Notes: generated by a model from the sequence alone, not told the origin. A stretch of DNA of 64,000 nt from Prolixibacteraceae bacterium (GCA_019459485.1 JAIBEZ010000112.1:1-64000), one strand, 5' to 3'. Positions 52,284 through 61,547 are shown, counted from the first letter of the stretch. Made by a program: numbers and translations.

Positions 52284-52487
52284 TCAAAATATCAGCATCA
52301 CGCTCACCACGTTTCCTGCTGGCAGTAGCTCTATCCGTTCTTCGCCGTGTAGCCAGTCCAGCGCCAGTAGTACCTCTTTCTCTTGCAGGTTAGCCATGTC
52401 TCTTAGCTCATCCAACGACATAATTCCTTCTTCTTCCAGAATGGTCGTTAAGGTGGAAGCAACCGTTTTTATTATTTCAAGCTCCAT
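52284..52487 (-). CDS. Small winged-helix protein, DUF2582-like
   Basis: 67 residues. The helix-turn-helix reads EGIMSLDELRDMANLQEKEVLLALDWLHGEERIEL (in part: LDWLHGEERIEL), followed by a wing strand. This matches the small wHTH family DUF2582 common in Bacteroidota and archaea, whose role is unknown. It is short of enzymatic motifs and stands alone. Confidence 0.75.
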   Translation of the reverse strand: MELEIIKTVASTLTTILEEEGIMSLDELRDMANLQEKEVLLALDWLHGEERIELLPAGNVVSVMLIF

Positions 52488-52859
52488 AGTTTTTTGTATA
52501 TGTTAAAACAACCGTAAAAGTTTAAACTTCGGTTTATTTTGTACGACCTGGGGTAATAGGATCATACCCGAAGGTGTTAAAATAGATCTTAGGTTGTAGT
52601 AAATTGTTTTTTAAATTAATTCTGTAATATCGAATTCTGCTTCAATAACCTGAGTTCGATTGGTGCAATTCAGTAAGCGATTGTTTTCTTTTTGATACGT
52701 TCTTTCCGGGCTACAGTATCCATTGTTATACTATCAAAACCAAAAGTCCCTTTTTACAAAGATTCTTCTAATCTCCCGGTCCCGAATATTCCGGACCGGG
52801 AAGAATAGAAAAAATATCTCTTTTCAGAACTCAATTGGGTTATTCATAAGATCATCCAA
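52488..52859. other. Intergenic region, 372 bp, with a strong hairpin
   Basis: TCCCGGTCC / GGACCGGGA (52773-52801) form a 9-bp GC-rich stem with a 10-base loop, 59 bases behind the RND permease stop. It probably ends that operon although the T run is poor. No gene is seen in the rest. Confidence 0.6.
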
Positions 52860-55800
52860 TTAATTAAACGATTTCACATCAGGAAGCACATGCTCTATAT
52901 TCATTATTTCTTTCAGTCGTTTTTTCTCGTTCATTTGATCCTTCTTCAGCATTTTTGAAACAAGCACGTAAATTACCGGAATAATTATCAGCGACAGGAA
53001 CATCGAACTTATTAAACCACCGATCAGTACCCAGCCAATACCGCTTTTCCATTCGGCACCAGCTCCACTCGAAAGTGCCAGCGGAAGCAAACCGAAGATC
53101 AGCGCCAGGTTGGTCATCAAAATCGGGCGGAAACGCAGGCTGGTGGCTTCAACAATGGCATCGTAAACTTTGTGTCCTTTTTCAACCAAATCGTTGGCAA
53201 AGTCAACCACCAGGATCGCATTTTTGGCTACCAATCCCATCAACATGATGATACCCATGATAGAGAACAAGCTCATGCTTTTTCCGGCAAGTGCCAATGC
53301 CAGCAAGGCGCCGATAATTGACAAAGGCATAGAGAACATCACCACAAACGGATAGGCGTAGCTGTCGTAAAGGGCTACCATGGTCAAATAAACCAGGAGA
53401 ATTGAAGCAATCAAGGCAATAAGCAAGCTACCAAACGATTCAGTCTGGTTTTCAAGATCACCGGCATAAACTACATCAACGCCAATGGGTTTCTCTATTT
53501 GTTCCAGTTTTGTCTGAATTTCTTCGCCAATGGTACCGATTGTATTTCCGGCAACCTGCCCGGTAATGGAAACTGCCGGTAATTTGTTGAAACGGGTTAA
53601 CATCGCAGGGCCTTTCTTTTCAGTAACAGATGCAATCTGTTTCAGTTTAACAATGCTACCGGTGCGGGTAATCAGCGACATGTTTTCAACGTCGTCTTTA
53701 CTCTTTTTGTTGAACTCGTCGAGCATGATGTTGATGTCGTACTCTTCACCTGATTCTTTGTATTTCAGATCATTGTCGCCAGCAAATGCGATACGGAGTT
53801 CAGCTCCAACTTCGCCAAGGGTTAGCCCCATTTTGGCCAGTTTGTCGCGATCAATTTCAATGTTCAGCTCCATGTTTCCTTCTTCGTCCGAGCTTTCGAC
53901 ATCGGTCGTACCCTGGGCTTTTTTGGCCACCTCCAGCACTTTGGCTGCATATTGCTTCACTTCCTCGTAATTGTTTCCACGTACGATCAATTCCAACGGA
54001 CGGGTGGTTGTTCCCATAATACTGACGGCGTTTACTGTAAATTTCGGCCCTGCAAACAGTTCAGCCATTGCGTTTTTTGCCTGAATACTGAATACTTTTG
54101 ACGAAACATCCCGTTTCTTTTTGTCCACCAGTTTGACATTTATTTCAGCAACATTAGGGGTTTCGTTAAATGACATACTTCCCCCTTCTGAACCAACTTT
54201 GGTGAAAAGCAACTCTACTTCAGGAAACTGCAACAGCCGTTCTTCAACTTTTGCGCACATTTTTGCAGTTTCGTCGAGCGTCGCATTTTTTTCAAGCTCT
54301 ACTTTCATGATAAATTCACCATTATCGCCCGCATCCATAAATTCAGTCTGAATATATCCTTTTGAAACAAGCGAGAATGAAGCCACTAAAAGCAGGACAA
54401 CCGAAACCAATGTGATGGTTTTATGACCCAAGGCCCAATGCAAAGCCGACATGATGTAACTTTTTATTCCGTTGATCACCGATTCAAATCCCATCAGCAA
54501 ACGGTCAAGCAAATTGTTTTTCTTCAGTATTTTAATTTTTCCGAAGCGGGAAGTCAGCAACGGAACCAGCGTAAACGATACGAGCAAACTGATTAAAATG
54601 GAAAAAACGATGACCATTGAAAATGAGCGAAGCAATTCTCCGGTAATTCCACCGGACAGCCCAATTGGCAGGAAAACGGCAATCAGCACAATGGTAATTG
54701 AAACCACTGTGATGCCAAGTTCTTTGGTGGCGTCGAGCGATGCCTGCCAGCGATTTTTGCCTTCTTCCATGTGCCTGTAAATATTTTCCAGAACCACAAT
54801 GGCATCATCAACAATAACCCCAACTACGATCGACATGGCCAGCAACGTAAGCAAGTTAAGCGAAAACCCGAAGAGCATGAAGGCCACAAAAGTCGAAACA
54901 ATTGAGGTTGGAATGGAGACAACCACAAACAACAGGTTGCGGAAACTGTGCAAAAACAGCAACATGGTGATTGACACCAGAATAATCGCAAATATCAAGT
55001 CAACCATTACGCTGTTAACGGCATCTTTCGTAAACTCTGAAGAGTCGCTGGCAATGATGAATTTCAGGTTTTGGTCGGCGTATTTGGTTTCAATTTCTTT
55101 GAAAAGCTTATGCGTTTCATCACTGATTTCAACCGCATTTGCACCACTTTGTTTCGTAACAGATAAACCAATGGCCTGAGTTCCATTGATGCGGGCCATT
55201 TTTGTACTTTCTTTATTTCCGTCAACTACGGTGGCCACGTCTTTTACTTTGATGGTCGAACCGTTGGCTGATGTGCGAAGTATCAGCTCCTTAATTTCGT
55301 CAACTGAAGTAAACTTTCCGCTTAAACGGATCAGTGAACGGGTCTGATCGTCTTTAATATTTCCGACCGGAAAATCGAGATTCGATGCCGTAATCATCTG
55401 TTTCAGCAACGACAGAGAAATGCCATATTGTTGCAATTTCTGGGCATCGGCTTTGATCTGAATCTCGCGTTGATTACCACCGATGATTTCAACCTGGGCA
55501 ACACCTTTAATCTGAGAAATGTAAGGGACAATATTTAAATCGATCAAGTCGTAAAACTGTTGTTCCGGCATATCTGATGAAGCAGCGATACTCATGATGG
55601 GCATCATGTTCATGTCCATTTTCATAAATCGCGGCAGTTCGGTATCCTCCGGCAATTCGCTTTGAATCATGTTCACTTTACGCTCACAATCCTGAAGCGA
55701 AATATCGGCATCCATGTCGTCTTTTAATTGGATTACGACAATTGACATGTTCTCGAATGAATAAGAATTGAGCTTATCGATTCCTTCCATGCCCGAAACA

Positions 55801-56009
55801 GCATCTTCAATGGGTTTGGTTACAGAGCTTTCCACCTCGCTGGGTGCGGCTCCGGGGTAAACTGTCATCACCACATTAACGGGTATGTCAATGTTCGGGA
55901 TCAGTTCAACATTCAGGCGGGTGTAGCTGTATATACCAGCCAGCGCCAGAATGGTAAAGATAACTACCGGAATGGTCGTTCTTTTTATTGAGATATCGGT
56001 TATATTCAT
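52860..56009 (-). CDS. RND efflux permease, HAE1/AcrB type
   Basis: 1049 residues, the usual size of a hydrophobe/amphiphile efflux pump. Twelve transmembrane helices can be placed, with one at the N-terminus (IPVVIFTILALAGIYSYTRL) and two large periplasmic loops. The proton-relay region reads VVGVIVDDAIVVLENIYRHME with paired Asp in TM4, and the matching Lys is in GLVAKNAILVVDFAND in TM10. It would export drugs, bile acids, fatty acids or similar compounds. It is the last gene of a three-gene operon with adaptor and TolC. Confidence 0.95.
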   Translation of the reverse strand: MNITDISIKRTTIPVVIFTILALAGIYSYTRLNVELIPNIDIPVNVVMTVYPGAAPSEVESSVTKPIEDAVSGMEGIDKLNSYSFENMSIVVIQLKDDMDADISLQDCERKVNMIQSELPEDTELPRFMKMDMNMMPIMSIAASSDMPEQQFYDLIDLNIVPYISQIKGVAQVEIIGGNQREIQIKADAQKLQQYGISLSLLKQMITASNLDFPVGNIKDDQTRSLIRLSGKFTSVDEIKELILRTSANGSTIKVKDVATVVDGNKESTKMARINGTQAIGLSVTKQSGANAVEISDETHKLFKEIETKYADQNLKFIIASDSSEFTKDAVNSVMVDLIFAIILVSITMLLFLHSFRNLLFVVVSIPTSIVSTFVAFMLFGFSLNLLTLLAMSIVVGVIVDDAIVVLENIYRHMEEGKNRWQASLDATKELGITVVSITIVLIAVFLPIGLSGGITGELLRSFSMVIVFSILISLLVSFTLVPLLTSRFGKIKILKKNNLLDRLLMGFESVINGIKSYIMSALHWALGHKTITLVSVVLLLVASFSLVSKGYIQTEFMDAGDNGEFIMKVELEKNATLDETAKMCAKVEERLLQFPEVELLFTKVGSEGGSMSFNETPNVAEINVKLVDKKKRDVSSKVFSIQAKNAMAELFAGPKFTVNAVSIMGTTTRPLELIVRGNNYEEVKQYAAKVLEVAKKAQGTTDVESSDEEGNMELNIEIDRDKLAKMGLTLGEVGAELRIAFAGDNDLKYKESGEEYDINIMLDEFNKKSKDDVENMSLITRTGSIVKLKQIASVTEKKGPAMLTRFNKLPAVSITGQVAGNTIGTIGEEIQTKLEQIEKPIGVDVVYAGDLENQTESFGSLLIALIASILLVYLTMVALYDSYAYPFVVMFSMPLSIIGALLALALAGKSMSLFSIMGIIMLMGLVAKNAILVVDFANDLVEKGHKVYDAIVEATSLRFRPILMTNLALIFGLLPLALSSGAGAEWKSGIGWVLIGGLISSMFLSLIIIPVIYVLVSKMLKKDQMNEKKRLKEIMNIEHVLPDVKSFN

Positions 56010-56018
56010 GATAAGCGT

Positions 56019-57083
56019 TTATTGAATAATTTTTACACGGTCACCGTCGTTCAGGTTTAACTGTCCGCTAACAACAACGCGATCTTCTTTTTTAAGGCCA
56101 CTTACAACTTCAACGAATTTTTCGTCACTCTCGTTGATAATGATGTCCTTCTTCACTGCGATATCACCTTCAATCACAAAAACCGACGGATTTTTCATAC
56201 TTCCTGTAATCGCAGTTTTTTCAATCAGGATGGTTTCAGAAGCCTCTACCGGAATCTGCACTTCGCTGAAAAGTCCGGCTTTCAGGTGCTGGTCTCCATC
56301 GTTGTTATCCATAATCACTTCAGCATCAAACTTCATCGCATTGTCAGCTTTTTCGCCAATCGAATTAATCTTTCCGGTAAATGTTTTTCCGGGGAAAGCA
56401 GGAATGATCACATTGACCACCTGGCCCTTTGCCAGTTTAAAAATGTCTTTCTCCGGAACTTTCACCCATATTTTCAGTTTCGACGTGTTTACAATTTCGC
56501 AGATGGGCATTCCACCTGAAATAAACTGTCCGTTTTCAACCAGTCGTTTGTTGATGACACCTGAGATTGGCGCTTTTATTTTGGTGTCGCGCAACGCTTT
56601 GCGAGCAGTTATCAGGTCGGCTTCCGCTTTTTTCAACCCAATGCGTGCTTGTTCCACGTCGTGTTTCGGGATTGCGTTGCCTTGTTCGAGGCGCTGTAAA
56701 CGTTCAATATCCTTGGTTTGCTGTTCGAAATTGGCTTCAGCAACCAGCACATTGGCGGCAATGGTTTCATCGTCAACCTCAACTATCACCTCGTTTTTCT
56801 GTACACGGTCGCCCACGTTTTTGTGTATTTTTTTTACCTTCCCCTGAGTTTCTGATAAAACCACCAGTTCTTCGGTGGCACTCACCGTTCCGGTGGTCGA
56901 AATTTGTTTACTGATTGTTCCGCTTTGCGGTGAAACGATTCGCACAGGAACTTCTGAAATGGTTTGCGAGGCCAATACCGTTGTAGTTTTAATTTTTTCT
57001 TTGTTTGAATTTAATCTATACGCTGCCAGACCTATTAATGCAAGGATTATCAGCGCAACGGAAATTTGTTTTAAAGTCTTCAT
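56019..57083 (-). CDS. RND efflux periplasmic adaptor (membrane fusion protein)
   Basis: 354 residues. An N-terminal membrane anchor (ISVALIILALIGLAAY) leads to a lipoyl/barrel-sandwich domain (ETQGKVKKIHKNVGDRVQKN), an alpha-helical hairpin (QTKDIERLQRLEQGNAIPKHD) and beta-barrel and membrane-proximal domains (KIKAPISGVINKRLVENGQF in part: APISGVINKR). It joins the permease to the TolC-like channel. It lies 9 bases from both neighbours. Confidence 0.94.
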   Translation of the reverse strand: MKTLKQISVALIILALIGLAAYRLNSNKEKIKTTTVLASQTISEVPVRIVSPQSGTISKQISTTGTVSATEELVVLSETQGKVKKIHKNVGDRVQKNEVIVEVDDETIAANVLVAEANFEQQTKDIERLQRLEQGNAIPKHDVEQARIGLKKAEADLITARKALRDTKIKAPISGVINKRLVENGQFISGGMPICEIVNTSKLKIWVKVPEKDIFKLAKGQVVNVIIPAFPGKTFTGKINSIGEKADNAMKFDAEVIMDNNDGDQHLKAGLFSEVQIPVEASETILIEKTAITGSMKNPSVFVIEGDIAVKKDIIINESDEKFVEVVSGLKKEDRVVVSGQLNLNDGDRVKIIQ

Positions 57084-57091
57084 TTTCTATT

Positions 57092-58432
57092 TTAATTGAT
57101 TAAAGTTTTTAATTTTCCTGTGGCTTTGAGGAGTTCTATTTCGGCCAGTTTATATTTCAGAAGTTGTTGGTTAAACAAATTTTCTGCCTCCAAAAGCGAA
57201 GATTCAACATTCAGCAGGTCGGTGAGCGAGGCCATTCCTTCGTCAAACTGAAGTTTAACCTGTCCGTACACTTCGTTGGCTAACTCCTTATTTTCCTGCT
57301 GATCCTGTATGTTCGACCACGAAGAAAGAAGCGAATTGACCGAATTCTGATACCCTGTTTCCAAATATTTCTTATTCAGATCGAAATCTTCCTGATTCTG
57401 CTGGAACTTCAGTTGCGACTGCAACACCCGGTTCTTCCTCATGCCTGAACTGAAAATGGGGATGGTGGCTTTCAGTCCAACGGTATTCATGTTATTGAAA
57501 TCTTTAAACTTAAATTCAGTAGCATAGCTTGAATAGGTGAATTGCCCGAAAGCAGCCAGATTCGGATAAAAAGCCGCTTTGTCTGATTCTATCTGCAAGC
57601 CAGCCAGCTCGTTTTGTTTTTTCATCAACTGGTAATCAGGCAATATATCCAATACAAATTCCGACATCACTGGTTTTTGATAGGCCATTTTGTCCACAAG
57701 GGCTGTATCCAGTAAAAGTTCCTTTTCGACCGGAATGCCTGAAATAATTTTCAGGATTCGTTTTTGCATCTGAATACCGTTTTTAAGCGTTTCCCGTTGT
57801 GTTTTCAGGTTGGTCAGGGTTACTTTTAAACGACTAACATCAGTTTGTTTAACGAAGTCGTTCTCGTACTGAAGTTTCAGTATGTTGTATAGTTTTTCCA
57901 GGTTATGAATATTGTCATTCAGGATTTTCAGGTTCGAATAATTCATCAGCACCTGGTAATAACTTGCCGATACATCGTGAATAACATCTTCTTCGGTCTT
58001 CTGAAGCATAAAATTGTAAAGATCTTCTGCTTTTTTAACCTGTTTCACTCCGGTGAGATACGACTTGCTGTAAAGTAGCTGGCTCACAGTTACTCCAGCC
58101 GAGGTGGTGTGAAGGGCTTTAATGTCTGACAATCCGCCCAATAGAGGAGCTATATCTTCAGGCAAAGCATCCATCATTTCCTGCGAAATGTTGATTTCCG
58201 GAATTCCCATTCTGGAATAATCCAAACTTCCATCTACCTGTGGAAGTCCGTTTGCGATCACTTCTTTTGTTCTCGAAGCGCTTTCAGATCGTTGCAGTGC
58301 TGCTTTTTTCATTTCATGACTGTTTTCAACAGCCTGTTTTAGCAGGTCGTTCAGCGAGTACTGCTCCTGGCTTTTCCCTTCCTCCGGAAATGTTAAAAAC
58401 GCAAGTAATAGTAAAATTGCTAATTGTTTCAT
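57092..58432 (-). CDS. TolC-family outer-membrane channel
   Basis: 446 residues with a signal peptide (MKQLAILLLLAFLTFPEEGKS). It shows the two-fold repeated long helices of TolC (YSLNDLLKQAVENSHEMKKA, LLNVESSLLEAENLFNQQLLKYKLAEIELLKATG, in part LLNVESSLLEAEN). It forms the outer-membrane duct of the RND pump. It is the first structural gene of the operon; an operator-like repeat shared with the regulator promoter lies 28 bases before its start. Confidence 0.94.
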   Translation of the reverse strand: MKQLAILLLLAFLTFPEEGKSQEQYSLNDLLKQAVENSHEMKKAALQRSESASRTKEVIANGLPQVDGSLDYSRMGIPEINISQEMMDALPEDIAPLLGGLSDIKALHTTSAGVTVSQLLYSKSYLTGVKQVKKAEDLYNFMLQKTEEDVIHDVSASYYQVLMNYSNLKILNDNIHNLEKLYNILKLQYENDFVKQTDVSRLKVTLTNLKTQRETLKNGIQMQKRILKIISGIPVEKELLLDTALVDKMAYQKPVMSEFVLDILPDYQLMKKQNELAGLQIESDKAAFYPNLAAFGQFTYSSYATEFKFKDFNNMNTVGLKATIPIFSSGMRKNRVLQSQLKFQQNQEDFDLNKKYLETGYQNSVNSLLSSWSNIQDQQENKELANEVYGQVKLQFDEGMASLTDLLNVESSLLEAENLFNQQLLKYKLAEIELLKATGKLKTLIN

Positions 58433-58459
58433 TTTTAGTATATTGTTCTGATATTAATA

Positions 58460-58485
58460 ATTAGTTCGAAATTAAAAGAACCAAA
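58460..58485 (-). promoter_or_regulatory. Operator-like inverted repeat upstream of the RND operon
   Basis: ATTAGTTC - 10 bases - GAACCAAA, an imperfect version of the perfect repeat at 59002-59027 with the same spacer length. It sits between the regulator stop and the TolC start, so the RND genes can be controlled separately from the regulator. Confidence 0.65.
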
Positions 58486-58497
58486 TAGATAAAAAAA

Positions 58498-58965
58498 TTA
58501 TTGCCCTTTTTTGTATTCAATTTTTAATTCATCCAGTTTCCGAATAAAGAATTCCATCCCGGTTGAAATAGTCTTTAAAAACATTGCGTTGCGCGAATTC
58601 GGATCTTTTTTTAATCCAATAATCTGCTGAATGGTTTCCAGATTTTTTATCATCTTGGCTTCCATATCATTAATGAATCCATCTATTTCACCGGAAAAAA
58701 AACGGAAATACCGTTTGCGGTCGCCAGGATAGGTAACATACTCGATGATGCCGCGTATCTCCAGATTTTTAAGCGCGGTACTTACCGAACTTTTGCTGAT
58801 TTTCATTTCTTCAACAATCTCTTCGAAGGTATATTCTTCCTTATCCATGACCATTAACAAACCTAAAATACGCGCTGGAACAGGCTGAAAACCTTCACGT
58901 TCATTTTGTCGCCCGATGTATTCGATCAGCTCCTTTTGCTTTTTTAATCTTTCTGATTCTTCCAT
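58498..58965 (-). CDS. MarR/GbsR-type transcriptional regulator of the RND operon
   Basis: I start at the ATG at 58965 (residue 18 of the tracked ORF); the earlier start would overlap the promoter box. 155 residues. A long first helix (ERLKKQKELIEYIGRQNE) precedes a winged HTH with YTFEEIVEEMKISKSSVSTALKNLEIRGII (in part: ISKSSVSTALKNLE) and a wing YPGDRKRYFRF, then dimerisation helices. This arrangement is the GbsR branch of MarR proteins. It is 65 bases upstream of tolC on the same strand and has its own operator in front, so it is likely an autoregulated repressor of the pump. Confidence 0.88.
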   Translation of the reverse strand: MEESERLKKQKELIEYIGRQNEREGFQPVPARILGLLMVMDKEEYTFEEIVEEMKISKSSVSTALKNLEIRGIIEYVTYPGDRKRYFRFFSGEIDGFINDMEAKMIKNLETIQQIIGLKKDPNSRNAMFLKTISTGMEFFIRKLDELKIEYKKGQ

Positions 58966-58984
58966 TTTGTGATTAATTATGGCG

Positions 58985-59027
58985 CAAATATAATAGGTTT
59001 TTTTGGTTCGCAACAAACAGAACCAAA
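58985..59027 (-). promoter_or_regulatory. Promoter and perfect inverted-repeat operator of the MarR/GbsR-type gene
   Basis: On the minus strand a TATATTTG -7 box (58985-58992) lies 19 bases before the start codon. TTTGGTTC - 10 bases - GAACCAAA (59002-59027) is a perfect 8-bp inverted repeat over the -33 region, the right place for a repressor to block RNA polymerase. Confidence 0.75.
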
Positions 59028-59163
59028 TATTTTTACAATTTTAACAGATTAATTTAATTTCGTTCAGGATTACTTCTTTTTGCGTGATATCAATGCTTCA
59101 ATTCTAAAAGCATTCCTTAAAGTTGAACTGATATTATTATGACCTTTGTGATATATAATAATT

Positions 59164-59390
59164 TTATCTGCTCGTATTTCTATAGTTCGATGGTGTTATA
59201 CCCGTATGTTTTTTAAAGAAATTGTACAGAAATGCTTCGAAAGGGTAGTTGAGCTGCAATTCGCGATTATTGGTGTACCTTTTTACCAAACGAAAAAACT
59301 CTTCCTGCATTTCTTTTTTCTTTTTCTTTGACTGAAGTTTATCTCATTGGCAGCAATTACATTATTGTATAAATCCATGTAGATAGGGTA
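59164..59390 (-). pseudogene. AraC-family regulator remnant
   Basis: On the minus strand the last frame before the stop at 59164 reads YNFFKKHTGITPSNYRN, the C-terminal end of an AraC HTH. Before it comes KEMQEEFFRLVKRYTNNRE and, in another frame, IAANEINFSQRKRKK, which resemble the linker of Bacteroidota AraC regulators. The part between (the first HTH helices) is missing, the frames are shifted at an A-rich run, and the N-terminal half is absent because the remnant begins at the intron 3' border. It cannot be functional. Confidence 0.55.
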
Positions 59391-59410
59391 ATCGAGTAGG
59401 AGAAACGGGA

Positions 59411-60876
59411 TTATTTCCCGTTTCGTCCTCTCACACCACCGTACGTGCCGTTCGGCATACGGCGGTTCATAGAATTTAGAGCATTGTTATAAACTTCGGT
59501 AAACGAAAATAACCCAAGGTCTTTGAGGTAATTATTTGTCAGTGAACATGCTAAAATAGGACTATTGGATGTGTGCCAGTAGCCTTTTCTTGTATTGGCA
59601 TATTCCCACGCTTTGAAATAGTTGATGCCTAATTTGACAAGATTCTTATGTCTGCATCCAATTTTCTTCCATTGCTTCCAAAAACACATCCGTAACCTTC
59701 GGCGCATCCATTCATCAAGACGTTGGCAATGTTTTCGCATATCGGCGATCTTGTAATAGTTGACCCACCCTTTGATCAGCAAGTCCAAATCTGTTATTCG
59801 CTCCTCAATGCTTTTCCCATTGCTCCGCTTGGTATAGGTTTTAACTTTCGCTTTTATTCTGGCCAAGGTTTTAATATGTAGTTTCACCTTTACGCCATCT
59901 TTGGAATAATAAAAACTAAAACCTAGAAACTTTCGCTTGGTCGGGCTATCAACAGCACTTTTCGTCTGGTTCACCTTTAGTTGCAATTCCTCTTCGATGA
60001 ACTTTCCAATACTGGCCATTACCCTACTGCCTGCCCTCTTGCTTTTGACGTAGATGTTACAGTCATCCGCATATCGGCAGAAACGATGGCCTCTTTTCTC
60101 CAGTTCTTTGTCCAGTTCGTGCAACATCACATTCGATAATAACGGGCTTAATGGACCACCTTGAGGTGTCCCTTCGTCCGATGGACTGAACAGCCCCCCA
60201 ATCATTACCCCGATTTCAAATACGCCCGGATAAGTTTCAGTAAACGTTTGTCTCCTATCCTTTCGGACAAAAGGTACATCAGTTTATCGTGGTTTACCCG
60301 GTCGAAGAATTTCTCCAAATCAATATCAACTACTGTTTTATACCCTTCGCTGATGTACGCCTGTGCCTGTTTGATGGCTTGGTGTGCATTGCGATTGGGG
60401 CGAAAACCGTAACTGTGCGTGGAAAACTCTTTTTCAAATATCGGCGTCAATATCTGGGATATCGCCTGTTGGATCATCCGGTCGGTTACCGTGGGCAACC
60501 CCAACAATCTCACTCCTCCATCCGGCTTGTCTATCTCGACCCGCTTGACCGGCTGGGGTTTGTAAGTACCTTCCAAAATACTCTGCTTAAAACTTTCGCC
60601 TTGTTGCCGCAAGAATGGCAGAAGTGATTCTACCTTCATCTTGTCAATCCCGGGGCTGCCATTATTCTGTTTTACCCGCTTATAAGCTTCGTTCAGGTTG
60701 CCCCGTTCCAGAATTGTTTCAAGTAAGTACCTGGTGTTTAATTTGCTCTCGTCTTTCAATTTTGTTCCCGCCTTGGTATAGCTCGGCTCTCCTGCATTAA
60801 CTCGGGCTTCCATCCCTTCTTCCTGCTGGTAGTTCCGGAATTGTCCGGAATTGGCTGCTTTCTTTACTTTGTCCAT
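59411..60876 (-). pseudogene. ltrA: Group II intron reverse transcriptase/maturase, one-base frameshift
   Basis: Two tracked ORFs (60205-60876 and 59411-60205) are the halves of one protein of about 485 residues. The first ends LIRAYLKSG then stop; the second continues MIGGLFSPSDEGTPQGGPLS. At the joint the sequence is TCGGGGTAATG; one more G would restore the standard LKSGVMIGG. RT motifs are present: VDIDLEKFFDRVNHD (RT3), GTPQGGPLSPLLSN (RT4) and the catalytic FCRYADDCNIYV (RT5), then the maturase domain (LIKGWVNYYKI) and the end ANTRKGYWHTSNSP. The last residues are encoded in domain V, usual for IIC. The frameshift is either inactivating or a homopolymer error. Confidence 0.9.
59435..59466 (-). 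ncRNA. Group II intron domain V
   Basis: ACCGCCGTA / TACGGTGGT with an inner stem TGCC/GGCA and a GAAC loop gives the 32-base domain V hairpin, the catalytic core of the ribozyme. It overlaps the 3' end of the reverse transcriptase frame. Confidence 0.82.
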
Positions 60877-61300
60877 GAGGATTACAAAATTTAAGACATC
60901 CTACGTTCTGCCCTTCTCCCGAGTAATCGGAGTACTATGGCTTCTGCTGACTTCTGACAGTTCAGTCACACATTACTGCATGGGTTGGTGCTTCTGAAAA
61001 AAAAACATCCGCACCGTTTCGGTCAGATCTCCCCGGGTAAGAACGATAACTTTCATCTCATATACCTGTTGCATTTACTCCAAAGGGTTCGGGTAGTATG
61101 GGACTTTGCTTTGTTGCGCAAGCTCGTCCACCCTTTGTAAGCCTTGATATGCACTTCCTGTTCGTCAGGCCGAGATTTTGCCGCTGGGCTTCCTTCAGAT
61201 TCGCAGTCACCCGCGACACCCTTGCCTTTGGCTAATGATTCCTACTACCAAGCTCATAGCGGACTTGCACCGCCAAGTTATCACCCATGCCGGGCGCACG

Positions 61301-61337
61301 AAAAAAAAGCCACAAAATCAATGATTTGTGGCTTTTT
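61301..61337 (-). terminator. Terminator of the tRNA-Pro transcript, target of the intron
   Basis: On the minus strand AAAAAGCCACAAATCA is followed by TGATTTTGTGGCTTTTTTTT, a stem with one bulged base and a T run. It lies 24 bases after the tRNA 3' end and ends 1 base before the intron. Confidence 0.85.
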
Positions 61338-61361
61338 GATTGGGTTTGGAACCCCATTTTG

Positions 61362-61403
61362 TCGGGGTGACAAGATTTGAACTTGCGACCCCCCGCCCCC
61401 CAG
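61362..61403 (-). other. Displaced 3' end of a tRNA-Pro gene, left attachment site (attL)
   Basis: On the minus strand the sequence from 61403 to 61362 ends with a T-arm GCAAG-TTCAAAT-CTTGT and the acceptor strand CACCCCG plus discriminator A, with no CCA encoded. Before it comes GGTCGC and CCTGGGGGG, matching the anticodon loop of tRNA-Pro(GGG). The 5' half (D-arm, acceptor 5' strand, anticodon 5' stem) is absent: beyond 61403 the sequence is unrelated and AT-rich. This is what remains of a tRNA 3' end when an element integrates into it. The intact tRNA-Pro should lie at the other end of the element. Confidence 0.75.
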
Positions 61404-61428
61404 GCGTAGAGTTTTATTCTTATTTTTG

Positions 61429-61478
61429 TTTGTATCTATTTATAAATCATTATATTTGACCTGAAATACAAATAGATA
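61429..61478 (+). promoter_or_regulatory. Integrase promoter with flanking inverted repeat
   Basis: TTTG (61429-61432), 18 bases, TATATTTG (61451-61458): a complete Bacteroidota promoter. TATCTATTT (61433-61441) and AAATAGATA (61470-61478) are a perfect 9-bp inverted repeat around the -7 box. They could be an operator or integrase/excisionase arm sites. Confidence 0.6.
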
Positions 61479-61547
61479 GATTTTCGATCTTTTTAGGTGT
61501 AGTTATGAAATAAACGGCACTAATCCGGCACCCTAAATATTTACAAT

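Larger units (their letters stand above)
59391..61299 (-). mobile_element. Group II intron, class IIC, about 1.9 kb
   Basis: On the minus strand the 5' end is GTGCGCCCGGCATGGGTG (first base at 61299), the classic group II start. The 3' end is CTCCTACTCGAT (last base at 59391), preceded by domain V and a domain VI-like hairpin GAAACGGGA/TCCCGTTTC. The 5' exon is a rho-independent terminator with its T run, the known target of IIC introns, and the reverse transcriptase resembles IIC proteins such as that of Geobacillus. The intron RNA looks complete. The protein frame is broken by one base, so mobility would need help in trans. Confidence 0.88.

Noticed and set aside
52488-52860. Short reverse-strand peptide MDTVARKERIKKKTIAY in the gap behind the wHTH gene
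   Set aside because: Seventeen codons, no conserved context that I can show; could be chance.
61362-61403. Complete tRNA-Pro gene
   Set aside because: Only the 3' half is present; the acceptor 5' strand, D-arm and anticodon 5' stem are missing.
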